Positions 9,286-17,178 are shown, counted from the first letter of the stretch. The stretch: 64,000 bases of DNA from Flavobacterium frigidarium DSM 17623 (GCF_000425505.1 NZ_AUDO01000011.1:89382-153381); one strand, 5' to 3'. Numbers and translations: made by a program. The notes: generated by a model not told the origin, from the sequence alone.

Positions 9286-10239
9286 ATGAGTTTTTTCAAA
9301 AGAATATTTTCGTCAGAAAAAAAAGAATCCTTAGATAAAGGTCTTGAAAAATCAAAAACAACTTTCTTTACTAAACTAAGTAAAGCAGTTGCCGGAAAGT
9401 CAAAAGTAGATGACGACGTTTTGGATAATCTAGAAGAAATACTTGTTTCTTCAGACGTAGGTGTGAATACTACCCTAAAAATAATCAATAGAATTGAAGC
9501 ACGTGTTGCCGCAGATAAATATCTAGGTACAGACGAATTAAATCAAATTCTTCAAGAAGAAATTGCAAGCTTACTTTCTGAGACAAATACAGGCGAAGCA
9601 ACCGAATTTGTTATCCCAATAAACACAAAACCGTACGTTTTAATGGTTGTGGGTGTCAATGGTGTTGGTAAAACAACAACAATAGGGAAATTAGCTTACC
9701 AGTTTAAAAAACAAGGATATAAAGTGGTTCTTGGTGCAGCCGATACTTTTCGTGCAGCAGCAATTGACCAACTCCAAATTTGGGCTGATCGTGTAGGAGT
9801 TCCTATCGTGAGACAGAATATGGGAAGTGATCCTGCTTCAGTTGCTTTTGATACTTTGCAATCTGCAGTAGCACAAGATGCCGATATCGTAATTATCGAT
9901 ACTGCTGGTCGTCTTCATAATAAAGTGAATTTAATGAACGAACTTACAAAGGTGAAACGTGTAATGCAGAAAGTTACTGTAGACGCTCCTCACGATGTAT
10001 TATTAGTTCTAGATGGTTCTACTGGGCAAAATGCATTCGAGCAAGCAAAACAATTTACAGCTGCTACTGAGGTAACGTCACTAGCTGTTACAAAGCTAGA
10101 CGGAACTGCAAAAGGTGGTGTCGTTATAGGGATTTCTGATCAATTTAAAATTCCTGTAAAATATATTGGTGTCGGTGAGGGAATTGAAGATTTACAAGTC
10201 TTTAATAAGTTTGAATTTGTAGATAGCTTTTTTAAATAA
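9286..10239 (+). CDS. ftsY: Signal recognition particle receptor FtsY
   Basis: 317 residues containing the N domain (about 1-100) and the SRP-type GTPase domain. The G motifs are GVNGVGKTTTIGKLA (G1), DTFRAAAIDQL, DTAGRLHNK (G3) and TKLDGTAKGG (G4). FtsY docks ribosome-SRP complexes at the inner membrane. The acidic A domain of enteric FtsY is nearly absent, as is usual in this phylum. The ATG at 9286 gives MSFFKRIFSSEKKE, a typical amphipathic N-terminus. Confidence 0.97.
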   Translation: MSFFKRIFSSEKKESLDKGLEKSKTTFFTKLSKAVAGKSKVDDDVLDNLEEILVSSDVGVNTTLKIINRIEARVAADKYLGTDELNQILQEEIASLLSETNTGEATEFVIPINTKPYVLMVVGVNGVGKTTTIGKLAYQFKKQGYKVVLGAADTFRAAAIDQLQIWADRVGVPIVRQNMGSDPASVAFDTLQSAVAQDADIVIIDTAGRLHNKVNLMNELTKVKRVMQKVTVDAPHDVLLVLDGSTGQNAFEQAKQFTAATEVTSLAVTKLDGTAKGGVVIGISDQFKIPVKYIGVGEGIEDLQVFNKFEFVDSFFK

Positions 10240-10245
10240 GAGTTT

Positions 10246-10407
10246 ATGAAGAATCTTAGCCCTATGCTCTTGTATTTTATTAGCTTGATTTGTTTTGTTC
10301 TAGCTAATGTACTACGCGATAAAGTTGCTTTTGCCTATGGGTTTTTCCTTGGGTTTGGTATAGTTATTTTTCTATTTGGTTTGTATAAAAAAATCAGTGC
10401 TAAATAA
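10246..10407 (+). CDS. Small two-helix membrane protein, function unknown
   Basis: A 53-residue frame starting 6 bases after the ftsY stop. It begins MKNLSPMLLYFISLICFVL and encodes two hydrophobic segments (about 7-21 and 29-47) separated by a short polar turn (RDKVAF), with a basic end (YKKISAK). The tight spacing suggests cotranscription with ftsY. It is also close to the kinase gene 49 bases downstream. No known family recognised. Confidence 0.65.
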   Translation: MKNLSPMLLYFISLICFVLANVLRDKVAFAYGFFLGFGIVIFLFGLYKKISAK

Positions 10408-10456
10408 TTAATTTTAGATGCCGTCTTAATGTTCTGATAATTGATACCTCAACGAT

Positions 10457-11557
10457 ATGAATTATATCATCTCTCCAGAAGAAATTCTTCAAGAACGCAT
10501 AAAAGAACTATCATGTTTGTATGATGTGTCTTCGATAATTGCTAAGAATGAAGGTGCTGTGATGGATACGTTAAAGCAAATTTGTACAATATTAAAAAAA
10601 GCTTGGCGCTTCTCCGAGGATTCTATAATCGAATTAAAATTAGATTCTTACTACCATATAACTTCGTCTCTTCCTAAGGAGACTGTTTATCAACAAGCCG
10701 TTTTTACCATATTTAATGAAGAATTTGGTTTTGTAAAGGTCCATTATCCAGCGAATCAATTTTCTGAAAAGCATTTCTTAAATGATGAGGAAAAGCTACT
10801 TAATAAAGTAGCTTCTGATATTAGTTTGTTCTACGAGCGCCATTTAAATAAAGGTAAGGAAGAATTGCTTAAGCGAAGTGTGGAGCGAGTAGATCGATTA
10901 TCGATTCTTGGCGAAATTACGGCAGGGATTGCTCACGAACTCAATACACCTTTAGGAAATATACTAGGTTTTGCAGAATTTATTAATGAGCGATCTCAGG
11001 AGAAACAATCTCAAATGGATAGCTCAAAAATAATTAAAGCAGCTATTTATTCGAGAGAAGTCGTTAAGAAATTAATGTTTTTTTCTTGCGAAATGCCACA
11101 GCACATGAAGTTTGTAAAGGTAGTGCCTATTGTCTCTGAAGCATTAAGTTTGCTTGGTCCCAATTTTAAAAAAGCGAGTCTAGAATTTGTTGCTGAATTT
11201 GAAAACAAAGCTTTAGAAGTCCAATTGGATCCCATTCAATTCATGCAGGTGTTATTTAATATATTGATTAATTCTATCTATGCTTCCCCTCAAAACTCGG
11301 TAATTAGAGTGAAAATTTACAGTAAGGAAAATAGTTTTTTTATCGAAATAGCCGACAATGGACCGGGAATTGATCCAAAAATTAAAGCTAAAATATTTGA
11401 ACCTTTTTTTACGACTAAACCCATGGGCGAGGGTTCAGGACTAGGGTTAAGTGTAGTACACGGAATCGTAAAAAGCCACAGAGGTGATATAACTACTATT
11501 GATAACCAGCCTCAAGGAACTATATTTCAAGTTCGCTTGCCTTTAAGTACAACCTGA
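10457..11557 (+). CDS. Soluble sensor histidine kinase (NtrB-like)
   Basis: 366 residues without a membrane segment. An N-terminal sensory region (about 1-125, GAF-like but not firmly assigned) leads to the dimerization/phosphoacceptor helix GEITAGIAHELNTPLGN, with phospho-histidine H160. The ATPase domain follows, with an N box (FNILINSIYASPQN), G1 (IADNGPGI) and G2 (GEGSGLGLSVVHGIVK). It overlaps the next gene by one base (TGATG), so it very probably phosphorylates that NtrC-type regulator. A cytoplasmic location implies an intracellular signal, possibly nitrogen status given the target proposed at 13032. Confidence 0.92.
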   Translation: MNYIISPEEILQERIKELSCLYDVSSIIAKNEGAVMDTLKQICTILKKAWRFSEDSIIELKLDSYYHITSSLPKETVYQQAVFTIFNEEFGFVKVHYPANQFSEKHFLNDEEKLLNKVASDISLFYERHLNKGKEELLKRSVERVDRLSILGEITAGIAHELNTPLGNILGFAEFINERSQEKQSQMDSSKIIKAAIYSREVVKKLMFFSCEMPQHMKFVKVVPIVSEALSLLGPNFKKASLEFVAEFENKALEVQLDPIQFMQVLFNILINSIYASPQNSVIRVKIYSKENSFFIEIADNGPGIDPKIKAKIFEPFFTTKPMGEGSGLGLSVVHGIVKSHRGDITTIDNQPQGTIFQVRLPLSTT

Positions 11558-12894
11558 TGAATTTGAAAAATGAAAATATCCTTATTGTTGATGATAATTA
11601 CGACATGCTTGAATTGCTACACCGCAATTTAAAAGCGCAAAATTTTCATACTTACAAAGCATCTTCGGTAGTTGAGGCTATCGAAATTTTGAAATTAAGC
11701 ACTATTGATTTATTAATTACTGATTTACAAATGCCTGGCATAAATGGTATCGAATTAATAAAATATGTGCAAGAACATTTCCCTAAAATTCCTAAGTTAG
11801 TTATCACGGGATTTCCTTCGGTAGACAGTGCTTTAGAAGCGGTCAAATCTGGAGCTCTCGATTATTTGGCTAAGCCTTTTACAAATGACGAACTGAAGAA
11901 AGCAGTGCAAAACTTAATTGCTAACAAGCAAAAGAATAATGAAGTCGCTAAAGAAAAAGTTGCTGTAAAAAATAAAGCTATTTCAGAATATGGTGGTATT
12001 GTAGGACAGTCGCAAGACATTGTTCGGTTAGTTGATTTAATTGAACGTGTAAAAGATAATCGTGCTACAATTTTAATTCAAGGAGAAAGCGGTACAGGAA
12101 AAGAATTAGTCGCTAGAGCAATTCATTATCAAGGAGTTTTTAAATCGAAACCTTTTATAGCTGTAAATTGTGGTGCAATTCCTGAGAACTTGCTAGAATC
12201 TGAACTTTTTGGATATGTTAAAGGTGCATTTACGGGAGCTAATGAAACGCGATCGGGTTATTTTCAAGCTGCAAATGGTGGGACTATTTTCCTAGATGAA
12301 ATAGGTACGGCACCACTCAATGTGCAAACGCGCCTACTGCGTGTTTTACAAGAAAAAGAGGTGAGCATGGTTGGGTCACAGAAAACTGAGAAAATTGAAT
12401 TAAGGATAATTGCTGCTACAAATAATGATTTGTATGACATGGCAAGCAAAGGAACTTTTAGAGAGGATTTGTACTACCGCCTTAATGTGGTAAACATCGA
12501 AACACCTCCTTTAAGAGACAGGAAAGATGATATTAAATTACTTGTCAATACTTTCTTAACAAAGTATGGAGTAGAATATGGTAAACCATCTATTTTTGTT
12601 ACTGACAAGGTTTTGACTATTTTAACTCGTCATTCTTGGCCAGGTAATGTAAGAGAATTGGAAAATGTGATTCAACGAATGATTATCATGAGTGGTGATA
12701 ACATTGAGATGAGCGACGTCCCTGAATACTTAAAATATCCTATGCCCACAGAGAAAGAGGAGTTAAAATCATTAAAAGATGTAGAGAAAGCACATATTTT
12801 AAAAGTGCTTGCAGCAGTCGATAATAATAAAACTCGAGCTGCCGAAATATTACAAATAGATAGAAAAACATTACGCCAGAAAATAGAAAATTAG
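11557..12894 (+). CDS. Sigma-54-dependent response regulator, NtrC family
   Basis: 445 residues with the full three-domain layout. The receiver domain has a phosphorylated aspartate in LLITDLQMPG (D56). The AAA+ domain has Walker A GESGTGK at 176-182, the sigma-54-contacting GAFTGA loop at 223-228, Walker B GTIFLDEIG and an arginine-finger region (FREDLYYRLNV). The C-terminus is a Fis-type helix-turn-helix (NKTRAAEILQIDRKTLRQK). An intact GAFTGA loop means it should activate RNA polymerase bound by sigma-54. It is coupled to the kinase upstream and closed by a terminator at 12922. A good sigma-54 promoter lies only 138 bases downstream. Confidence 0.95.
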   Translation: MNLKNENILIVDDNYDMLELLHRNLKAQNFHTYKASSVVEAIEILKLSTIDLLITDLQMPGINGIELIKYVQEHFPKIPKLVITGFPSVDSALEAVKSGALDYLAKPFTNDELKKAVQNLIANKQKNNEVAKEKVAVKNKAISEYGGIVGQSQDIVRLVDLIERVKDNRATILIQGESGTGKELVARAIHYQGVFKSKPFIAVNCGAIPENLLESELFGYVKGAFTGANETRSGYFQAANGGTIFLDEIGTAPLNVQTRLLRVLQEKEVSMVGSQKTEKIELRIIAATNNDLYDMASKGTFREDLYYRLNVVNIETPPLRDRKDDIKLLVNTFLTKYGVEYGKPSIFVTDKVLTILTRHSWPGNVRELENVIQRMIIMSGDNIEMSDVPEYLKYPMPTEKEELKSLKDVEKAHILKVLAAVDNNKTRAAEILQIDRKTLRQKIEN

Positions 12895-12921
12895 TAGATA
12901 AAAAAGCGGGGAATTTTGTCC

Positions 12922-12950
12922 TTACTGGGGAGTTTCTCCTCAGTACTTTT
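12922..12950 (+). terminator. Terminator of the kinase-regulator operon
   Basis: A ten-pair stem (TACTGGGGAG / CTCCTCAGTA, one G-T pair) with a three-base loop and a CTTTTT tail, 27 bases after the regulator stop. Confidence 0.8.
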
Positions 12951-12975
12951 TACCATTAAAATAACTGCATTATTT

Positions 12976-13003
12976 GTAAGCCCCTTATTTATAAGGGGCT
13001 TAC
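12976..13003 (+). promoter_or_regulatory. 28-bp perfect palindrome, candidate enhancer (UAS) for a sigma-54 activator
   Basis: GTAAGCCCCTTAT and ATAAGGGGCTTAC are exact inverted copies separated by TT. The centre lies about 68 bases before the predicted start of transcription from the sigma-54 promoter at 13032. No T run follows (next bases are TTATTTG), so it is a poor terminator. Position and symmetry fit an activator binding site; this is inference. Confidence 0.5.
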
Positions 13004-13031
13004 TTATTTGTGGCATCTTGCAATATGGTGA

Positions 13032-13047
13032 TGGCATGTCCTTTGCC
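13032..13047 (+). promoter_or_regulatory. Sigma-54 (-24/-12) promoter
   Basis: TGGCATGTCCTTTGCC matches the sigma-54 consensus TGGCAYGN4TTGC, with GG at 13033-13034 and GC at 13045-13046 exactly ten bases apart. Transcription would start near 13058, giving a leader of about 38 bases to the ATG at 13096. It is oriented toward the four-cysteine protein and gdhA. Confidence 0.75.
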
Positions 13048-13095
13048 TAATGGTATGTAACGCACTACTATTTACGGAGTGACAAATTGAGAGAG

Positions 13096-13317
13096 ATGAA
13101 TGTATTAAATAAACAAGGAACGGGTTATGTTCCTATAGGGATCGATTTAGATACGATGCAGCATACTAAATTGCAAGATCGTAGTGGTACAGCAACTGTA
13201 GTTGAGGACAAGATTCTCACCAACGAAGCTAATTTAGGTTTGTGTTCAAACTGCGACAATAGAAGTCACTGTATGTGGCAAAGAAATAACAAAATGTTTT
13301 GTGAACATTATCAATAA
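13096..13317 (+). CDS. Small four-cysteine protein upstream of gdhA
   Basis: A protein of 73 residues from the ATG at 13096 (an in-frame TTG at 13087 is possible but less likely). The first 45 residues have no recognised motif. The C-terminus holds LCSNCDNRSHCMWQ followed by MFCEHYQ, a C-x2-C-x5-C-x9-C arrangement suited to binding zinc or an iron-sulfur cluster. Similar short proteins with an LC..C.....C pattern and a terminal C-E motif occur widely, but I know of no established function. It ends 6 bases before gdhA, so the two genes are certainly one unit, placed behind the sigma-54 promoter. A regulatory or redox role linked to glutamate dehydrogenase is possible but unproven. Confidence 0.75.
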   Translation: MNVLNKQGTGYVPIGIDLDTMQHTKLQDRSGTATVVEDKILTNEANLGLCSNCDNRSHCMWQRNNKMFCEHYQ

Positions 13318-13323
13318 ACAAAA

Positions 13324-14604
13324 ATGACAGCTATAAAAGAAGCCACTAAAAAAAGTATGTTAGATAACGTAATGCAACAGTTTAACAAAACTGCAGATAC
13401 TATTATGTTGAATCCAAACATTAGAAATATATTATCTATTACTAACAACGAAATCATCCTTCATTTTCCTGTGAAAATGGATACTGGTGAGGTGAAAATA
13501 TTTACCGGTTATCGTGTACAACATAACAACGCGTTAGGACCATATAAAGGAGGATTGCGTTACCACCCAACAGTTGATGTTGAAGATGCTAAGGCACTAG
13601 CGATGTGGATGACTTGGAAAACATCATTGGCAGGTTTGCCTTATGGAGGCGCAAAAGGAGGAATCCAAATTGATCCAAGAGAATATTCTATAGGAGAGCT
13701 AGAGCGTATTACGAGACGTTTTACTTATGCACTAGGAGAAAATATAGGACCAGAGCACGATATTCCAGCGCCAGACGTAAATACAAACGAGCAAACAATG
13801 GCTTGGATGGCAGATACATTTATGTCAACTAAATCTTCATCAGAACGCTCTAAAAACCAACACGTAGTGACTGGTAAACCTGTAGGTTCAGGCGGACTTG
13901 AAGGCCGCAATCGCTCTACAGGATACGGGGTGTATTTAACCATTAAATTACTGTATCAAAGTAGGGGAGAGCAATTAGCAGGAAAGAAATTCATCGTTCA
14001 AGGTTTTGGAAACGTAGGCTACTGGACCTCTCATTTTTTGACAAATGACGGAGCTATATTATTAGCAGTTCAAGATGCACACGCTACAATTATCAATGAA
14101 AACGGAATTGCAGTTGATGATTTATTCGAACATTCAAAACCTCGCAAAGGGTCTATTCAAGGATTTGATGGAGCGGTCGAAATGGAGCCTGCTGCGTTTT
14201 TTGGATTACAGTGTGATATCTTGATCCCAGCAGCTTTAGGAAATCAAATTACTGCTGAAAATGCATACCAAGTTAAAGCAGAAGTTGTTGCGGAAGGAGC
14301 AAACGGACCAATAGATACAGAAGGAGAAGCTATTTTATTGCAAAACGGAATTACAATTATTCCAGATATTATGTGTAATTCTGGAGGTGTAATAGGAAGT
14401 TATTTTGAGTGGTTACAAAATAGAAACGGAGAGTTATGGCAACTTGACGAAGTAATGTTTAAAATTGATAAAAAACTTACTGAGGTATTTAAAAAAGTAG
14501 AAACTGTAGTGAAGGAAAATCAGACCGATTGGAGGACAGCAGCGTATATACTGGCGATTAAACGAATTGAAACTGCTTATATCCAGCGCGGTATTTTTCC
14601 TTAA
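13324..14604 (+). CDS. gdhA: Glutamate dehydrogenase (Glu/Leu/Phe/Val dehydrogenase family)
   Basis: 426 residues, the length of hexameric NAD(P)-type bacterial GDH. It interconverts glutamate and 2-oxoglutarate plus ammonium. The substrate-binding motif is PYKGGLRYHP and the catalytic lysine lies in LPYGGAKGGI (K111). The family signature GPEHDIPAPDVNTN follows, then the nucleotide-binding motif GFGNVG. Coenzyme preference cannot be fixed by eye. It is cotranscribed with the four-cysteine protein, most likely from the sigma-54 promoter at 13032, which fits control by nitrogen supply. A terminator follows at 14631. Confidence 0.95.
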   Translation: MTAIKEATKKSMLDNVMQQFNKTADTIMLNPNIRNILSITNNEIILHFPVKMDTGEVKIFTGYRVQHNNALGPYKGGLRYHPTVDVEDAKALAMWMTWKTSLAGLPYGGAKGGIQIDPREYSIGELERITRRFTYALGENIGPEHDIPAPDVNTNEQTMAWMADTFMSTKSSSERSKNQHVVTGKPVGSGGLEGRNRSTGYGVYLTIKLLYQSRGEQLAGKKFIVQGFGNVGYWTSHFLTNDGAILLAVQDAHATIINENGIAVDDLFEHSKPRKGSIQGFDGAVEMEPAAFFGLQCDILIPAALGNQITAENAYQVKAEVVAEGANGPIDTEGEAILLQNGITIIPDIMCNSGGVIGSYFEWLQNRNGELWQLDEVMFKIDKKLTEVFKKVETVVKENQTDWRTAAYILAIKRIETAYIQRGIFP

Positions 14605-14630
14605 TATTTGTCATTTCTTTTTTAATTCAA

Positions 14631-14672
14631 AAGCCTTTATAGTTACCACCCATTGCTATAAAGGCTTATTCT
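14631..14672 (+). terminator. Terminator after gdhA
   Basis: An exact 12-base inverted repeat (AAGCCTTTATAG / CTATAAAGGCTT), 13-base loop, followed by ATTCTT. The tail is only moderately T-rich. Confidence 0.65.
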
Positions 14673-14691
14673 TAAACGCAACATCACCATT

Positions 14692-15108
14692 ATGAAATAC
14701 GGTCAACTCATCCTAGATAGAAGAGAATACGGTTTACTCATGAGAAGCATAGCCGATTCTAAAAGTCAAGAAGATAAAATATATCGCGAGTCGTTAAAAA
14801 AATTAAAGTTGGAATTGCTTACCGCTAAGGTTGTTGACGACAGTACAATGCCAGAAGATGTTATTCGGTTTAACTCGGTGGTTAGTATAAGTACGACTTA
14901 TAATGTGACCCGCAGTTACCAAATTGTGACTCCAGATAAAAGCGATATTAAAAAGAGTAAGATTTCGATCCTTTCTCCCATGGGGTTAGCACTTTTTGGA
15001 TATGCTGTGGGAGACAAAATTGTGTGGCACTTTCCTTCAGGTGAAAATACCATTGAAATTCTCGCTGTTGAGCAGGAATATAATCAGTTAAAAAATGAGC
15101 AAGTATGA
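14692..15108 (+). CDS. Rnk-like protein with GreA/GreB C-terminal domain
   Basis: 138 residues. The N-terminal part is helical and charged, without the long coiled coil of true Gre factors. The C-terminal part (about 85-130) contains SILSPMGLALFGYAVGDKI and WHFPSGENTIEI, the FKBP-like GreA/GreB C-terminal domain. Proteins of this form are called Rnk (regulator of nucleoside diphosphate kinase) and can bind RNA polymerase without cleaving the transcript. It overlaps the next gene by four bases (ATGA), so the two are translationally coupled. Confidence 0.75.
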   Translation: MKYGQLILDRREYGLLMRSIADSKSQEDKIYRESLKKLKLELLTAKVVDDSTMPEDVIRFNSVVSISTTYNVTRSYQIVTPDKSDIKKSKISILSPMGLALFGYAVGDKIVWHFPSGENTIEILAVEQEYNQLKNEQV

Positions 15109-15524
15109 AAGAGCTAATTTACGAACACGAAACGATTGATGAAATTCAAATGAAATTTATGGATAAAGATATTGCATTCTGGAAAGAGGAGATTGCAACT
15201 ATACGAATTGAGCTTTTGTTTTTTAAGCGTATTTTGACTTCGCCAATTTTTAAAGGATTTAATTGTGATCGAAAACAAAAAGTAGCTTTACTGAAAGATC
15301 TAGATAACGTAAAAGAGATTAATGAAAATTATCATAACAGTTTGAGTTCGTTTATTAATAAGTTAGAAATGATTAAAGAATGCGAAGATGTGCAGTGTGA
15401 AACATTTTATCTAAACAATCACACAAAATATCGTGTAGATATAGAAAATCATTTTTCGGCATATCGCTACTATAAAATCAATGTGATATTGTTTTTTGAT
15501 AATTGCTTAGAAGAAAAAATGTAA
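15105..15524 (+). CDS. Hypothetical helical protein coupled to the Rnk-like gene
   Basis: 139 residues, no signal peptide or membrane segment, rich in Glu, Lys and Ile, and probably all helical. Two cysteines lie close together in KECEDVQCETF. No family recognised. Its start overlaps the stop of the Rnk-like gene and a strong terminator follows, so the pair forms a dedicated two-gene operon. A partner role with the Rnk-like protein is plausible but only inferred from coupling. Confidence 0.65.
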   Translation: MKELIYEHETIDEIQMKFMDKDIAFWKEEIATIRIELLFFKRILTSPIFKGFNCDRKQKVALLKDLDNVKEINENYHNSLSSFINKLEMIKECEDVQCETFYLNNHTKYRVDIENHFSAYRYYKINVILFFDNCLEEKM

Positions 15525-15565
15525 AATATAGAGTGTCATGGTTTTCGTTATTGTGATTCTTAAGG

Positions 15566-15605
15566 CAGCAGCTCTCTTGTAGAGTTGCTGTCTTTTTTTT
15601 TTTTT
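15566..15605 (+). terminator. Terminator of the Rnk-like operon
   Basis: Hairpin GCAGCTCT / AGAGTTGC (one G-T pair) with flanking pairs, followed by a run of about 14 T residues. Confidence 0.88.
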
Positions 15606-15811
15606 GAAAATTAAAATAATGGTAATTTAAGAGTTGCTAAAATAATCGAGAATTCAGCAGTCAAAAACATCATATATTATAGTTGATTCATTTTAAAAAA
15701 TCATTTTATCGAATAGTAAAATTTGTAAAAACTGAAGTCGTTTTTTGTTTGGTTTGCCCTTTTATAAGTTAACTTTGTCGTTGGAACTTTAAGTCAATAG
15801 AAGCACTAAAG

Positions 15812-15906
15812 CCTAGCCCTGATGGAAGCGGCATCCCGAGGATTAATTATGGAAGAATGAAATAATTAATGCGAGGATACAGCGTACAGCAGGAACTTGC
15901 TCCTGA
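15812..15906 (+). ncRNA. Flavo-1-like structured RNA element, copy A
   Basis: It begins with CCTAGCCCTGATGGAAGCGG and continues with CATCC, a variable stem (ATTAATTAT at 15842-15850 pairing exactly with ATAATTAAT at 15862-15870), then GGATACAGCG. It ends in a small hairpin (CAGGA ... TCCTG). The same conserved blocks occur at 20190 (other strand) and 35115. The pattern resembles the flavobacterial Flavo-1 RNA motif described by comparative genomics; the assignment is from memory of that motif. It lies 40 bases before a lipoprotein gene in the same orientation. Confidence 0.6.
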
Positions 15907-15946
15907 AAAAATAAATTAATAAGCAAATTTAAATTATTGTATAGCT

Positions 15947-16387
15947 ATGAAAAATATGTTCAAAATACTGTTACTTTCTCTAGTATTTGTTAGTTGTGGT
16001 CAAAAAATTGAACCTACTGATCTCGCTAAAATAAATGGTTATTGGGAAATAGAAAAAGTGGTTTTTGACAAGGGAGAAGATAAGGATTATAAAATGAATG
16101 AGTCTTTTGATTATTTTACAATCAAAGATAAGAAAGGGATTAGAAAAAAGGTTATGCCGCAATTGAACGGAACTTTTTTAGTGAATGATACCTTTGAAAA
16201 TTTCACTGTGCGGTTTGAAGATGAAAAAGTATATCTTGATTATGCGACAGAATATGCAAAATGGACAGAAGAATTAATCAAAATATCAGATACGGAATTA
16301 GTATTTAAAAATACTGAAGAGAAAGAATATCATTATAAAAAAGCAGGACCAATAAATATTACAGGAGATGGCAAAGAGACTAAATAA
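15947..16387 (+). CDS. Putative lipoprotein, lipocalin-like
   Basis: 146 residues with a lipoprotein signal peptide ending in the lipobox LVFVSCG (Cys near residue 18). The mature part begins with a short linker and the segment INGYWEIEKVVFDKGEDKDY. Alternating beta-rich strands after it suggest a small lipocalin-like barrel, common among Bacteroidota lipoproteins. Ligand unknown. Its 3' end overlaps the DUF721 gene by 20 bases, so the two are likely cotranscribed. Confidence 0.75.
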   Translation: MKNMFKILLLSLVFVSCGQKIEPTDLAKINGYWEIEKVVFDKGEDKDYKMNESFDYFTIKDKKGIRKKVMPQLNGTFLVNDTFENFTVRFEDEKVYLDYATEYAKWTEELIKISDTELVFKNTEEKEYHYKKAGPINITGDGKETK

Positions 16388-16664
16388 TCAAAGTACGGTG
16401 GGGGATGTATTGCAGCAAATTATTAAGGTCAATAAGCTACAGCCAGGAATGGATCAAATTGATGTGAAAGACGCATGGAGCAACTTGATGGGGAATGGCG
16501 TGAATAGTTACACTCGCAATGTGATTTTAAAAGGAGGAACCTTATATGTAGAGTTAACTTCATCTGTTTTAAGGGAAGAGCTAAGTCATGGAAAAAGTAA
16601 AATTATTAAAATGATTAATGAAGAATTAAGACGTGATGTGGTTACTGCAGTTGTTTTAAGATAA
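16368..16664 (+). CDS. DUF721 (DciA-like) protein
   Basis: 98 residues of the DUF721 family. It has an N-terminal helix (GDVLQQIIKVNKLQPGMDQ), the conserved DAWSNLMGNGVNSYT region, and the strand-rich end LKGGTLYVELTSSVLREEL with ELRRDVV. Related DciA proteins help load the replicative helicase DnaB in bacteria lacking DnaC; whether this short member does so is not known. The start lies inside the preceding lipoprotein gene in a different frame. Confidence 0.8.
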   Translation: MAKRLNNQSTVGDVLQQIIKVNKLQPGMDQIDVKDAWSNLMGNGVNSYTRNVILKGGTLYVELTSSVLREELSHGKSKIIKMINEELRRDVVTAVVLR

Positions 16665-16691
16665 CTGATAAAAGCATTTTAATTAATAAGA

Positions 16692-16727
16692 AAGCGATCG
16701 AGAAAAATATCTTGGACCGCTTTTTTT
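16692..16727 (+). terminator. Terminator between convergent genes
   Basis: AAGCG and CGCTT arms with a partly paired 18-base interior, followed by TTTTTTT. Modest stem. Confidence 0.5.
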
Positions 16728-16737
16728 ATGATGTATT

Positions 16738-17178
16738 TTAACCTTTATGAATGTCTTTTATGAACTCGTCATATTCTAAATAAAATAATTCAAGTGCGTG
16801 CATGTTTTTATTATAGAAATCAAATATAGCATCCCAATTGTTTCTATTACTCACGCCAACACCTAATTTCTCAACCCAGATACGACTAATTGTTTTACCA
16901 CTTTCAAGAGTGTGGTTTTCTTCATAAACAAGGTCTTTAATAAACTCTTCTTCAAGAATATTTTTAAGCGCCACTAATTTGTCAAAGTAGGCCTTGCGCA
17001 TCTCATCATTGCGGGGTTCGATATCAATAATTACCTGCGCTTTTTTATTATCGACATAAAATTTAAAAGAAAAATCTTTAATTTTAGTATCATACAATAC
17101 CCATTTGCTAGGATATTTATCTGCGAATGTTACCCAGAATTCTCTTTTTAATTTTTGAGTTTCTTCTCTGCTGTACAT
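16738..17178 (-). CDS. DUF4268 domain protein
   Basis: 146 residues, cytoplasmic, matching the DUF4268 family: YSREETQKLKREFWVTFA at the start, the segment WVLYDTKIKDFSFKFYVDNKKAQ, and the acidic end LFYLEYDEFIKDIHKG. The family is sometimes linked to nuclease-like proteins but no catalytic residues can be named here. It is convergent with the DUF721 gene, with a terminator between. Confidence 0.75.
   Translation of the reverse strand: MYSREETQKLKREFWVTFADKYPSKWVLYDTKIKDFSFKFYVDNKKAQVIIDIEPRNDEMRKAYFDKLVALKNILEEEFIKDLVYEENHTLESGKTISRIWVEKLGVGVSNRNNWDAIFDFYNKNMHALELFYLEYDEFIKDIHKG

Noticed and set aside
12976..13003. Reading the 28-bp palindrome as a second terminator of the regulator operon
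   Set aside because: No T run follows it, and a good terminator already lies at 12922-12950. Its place before a sigma-54 promoter fits an activator site better, though a double role is not excluded.
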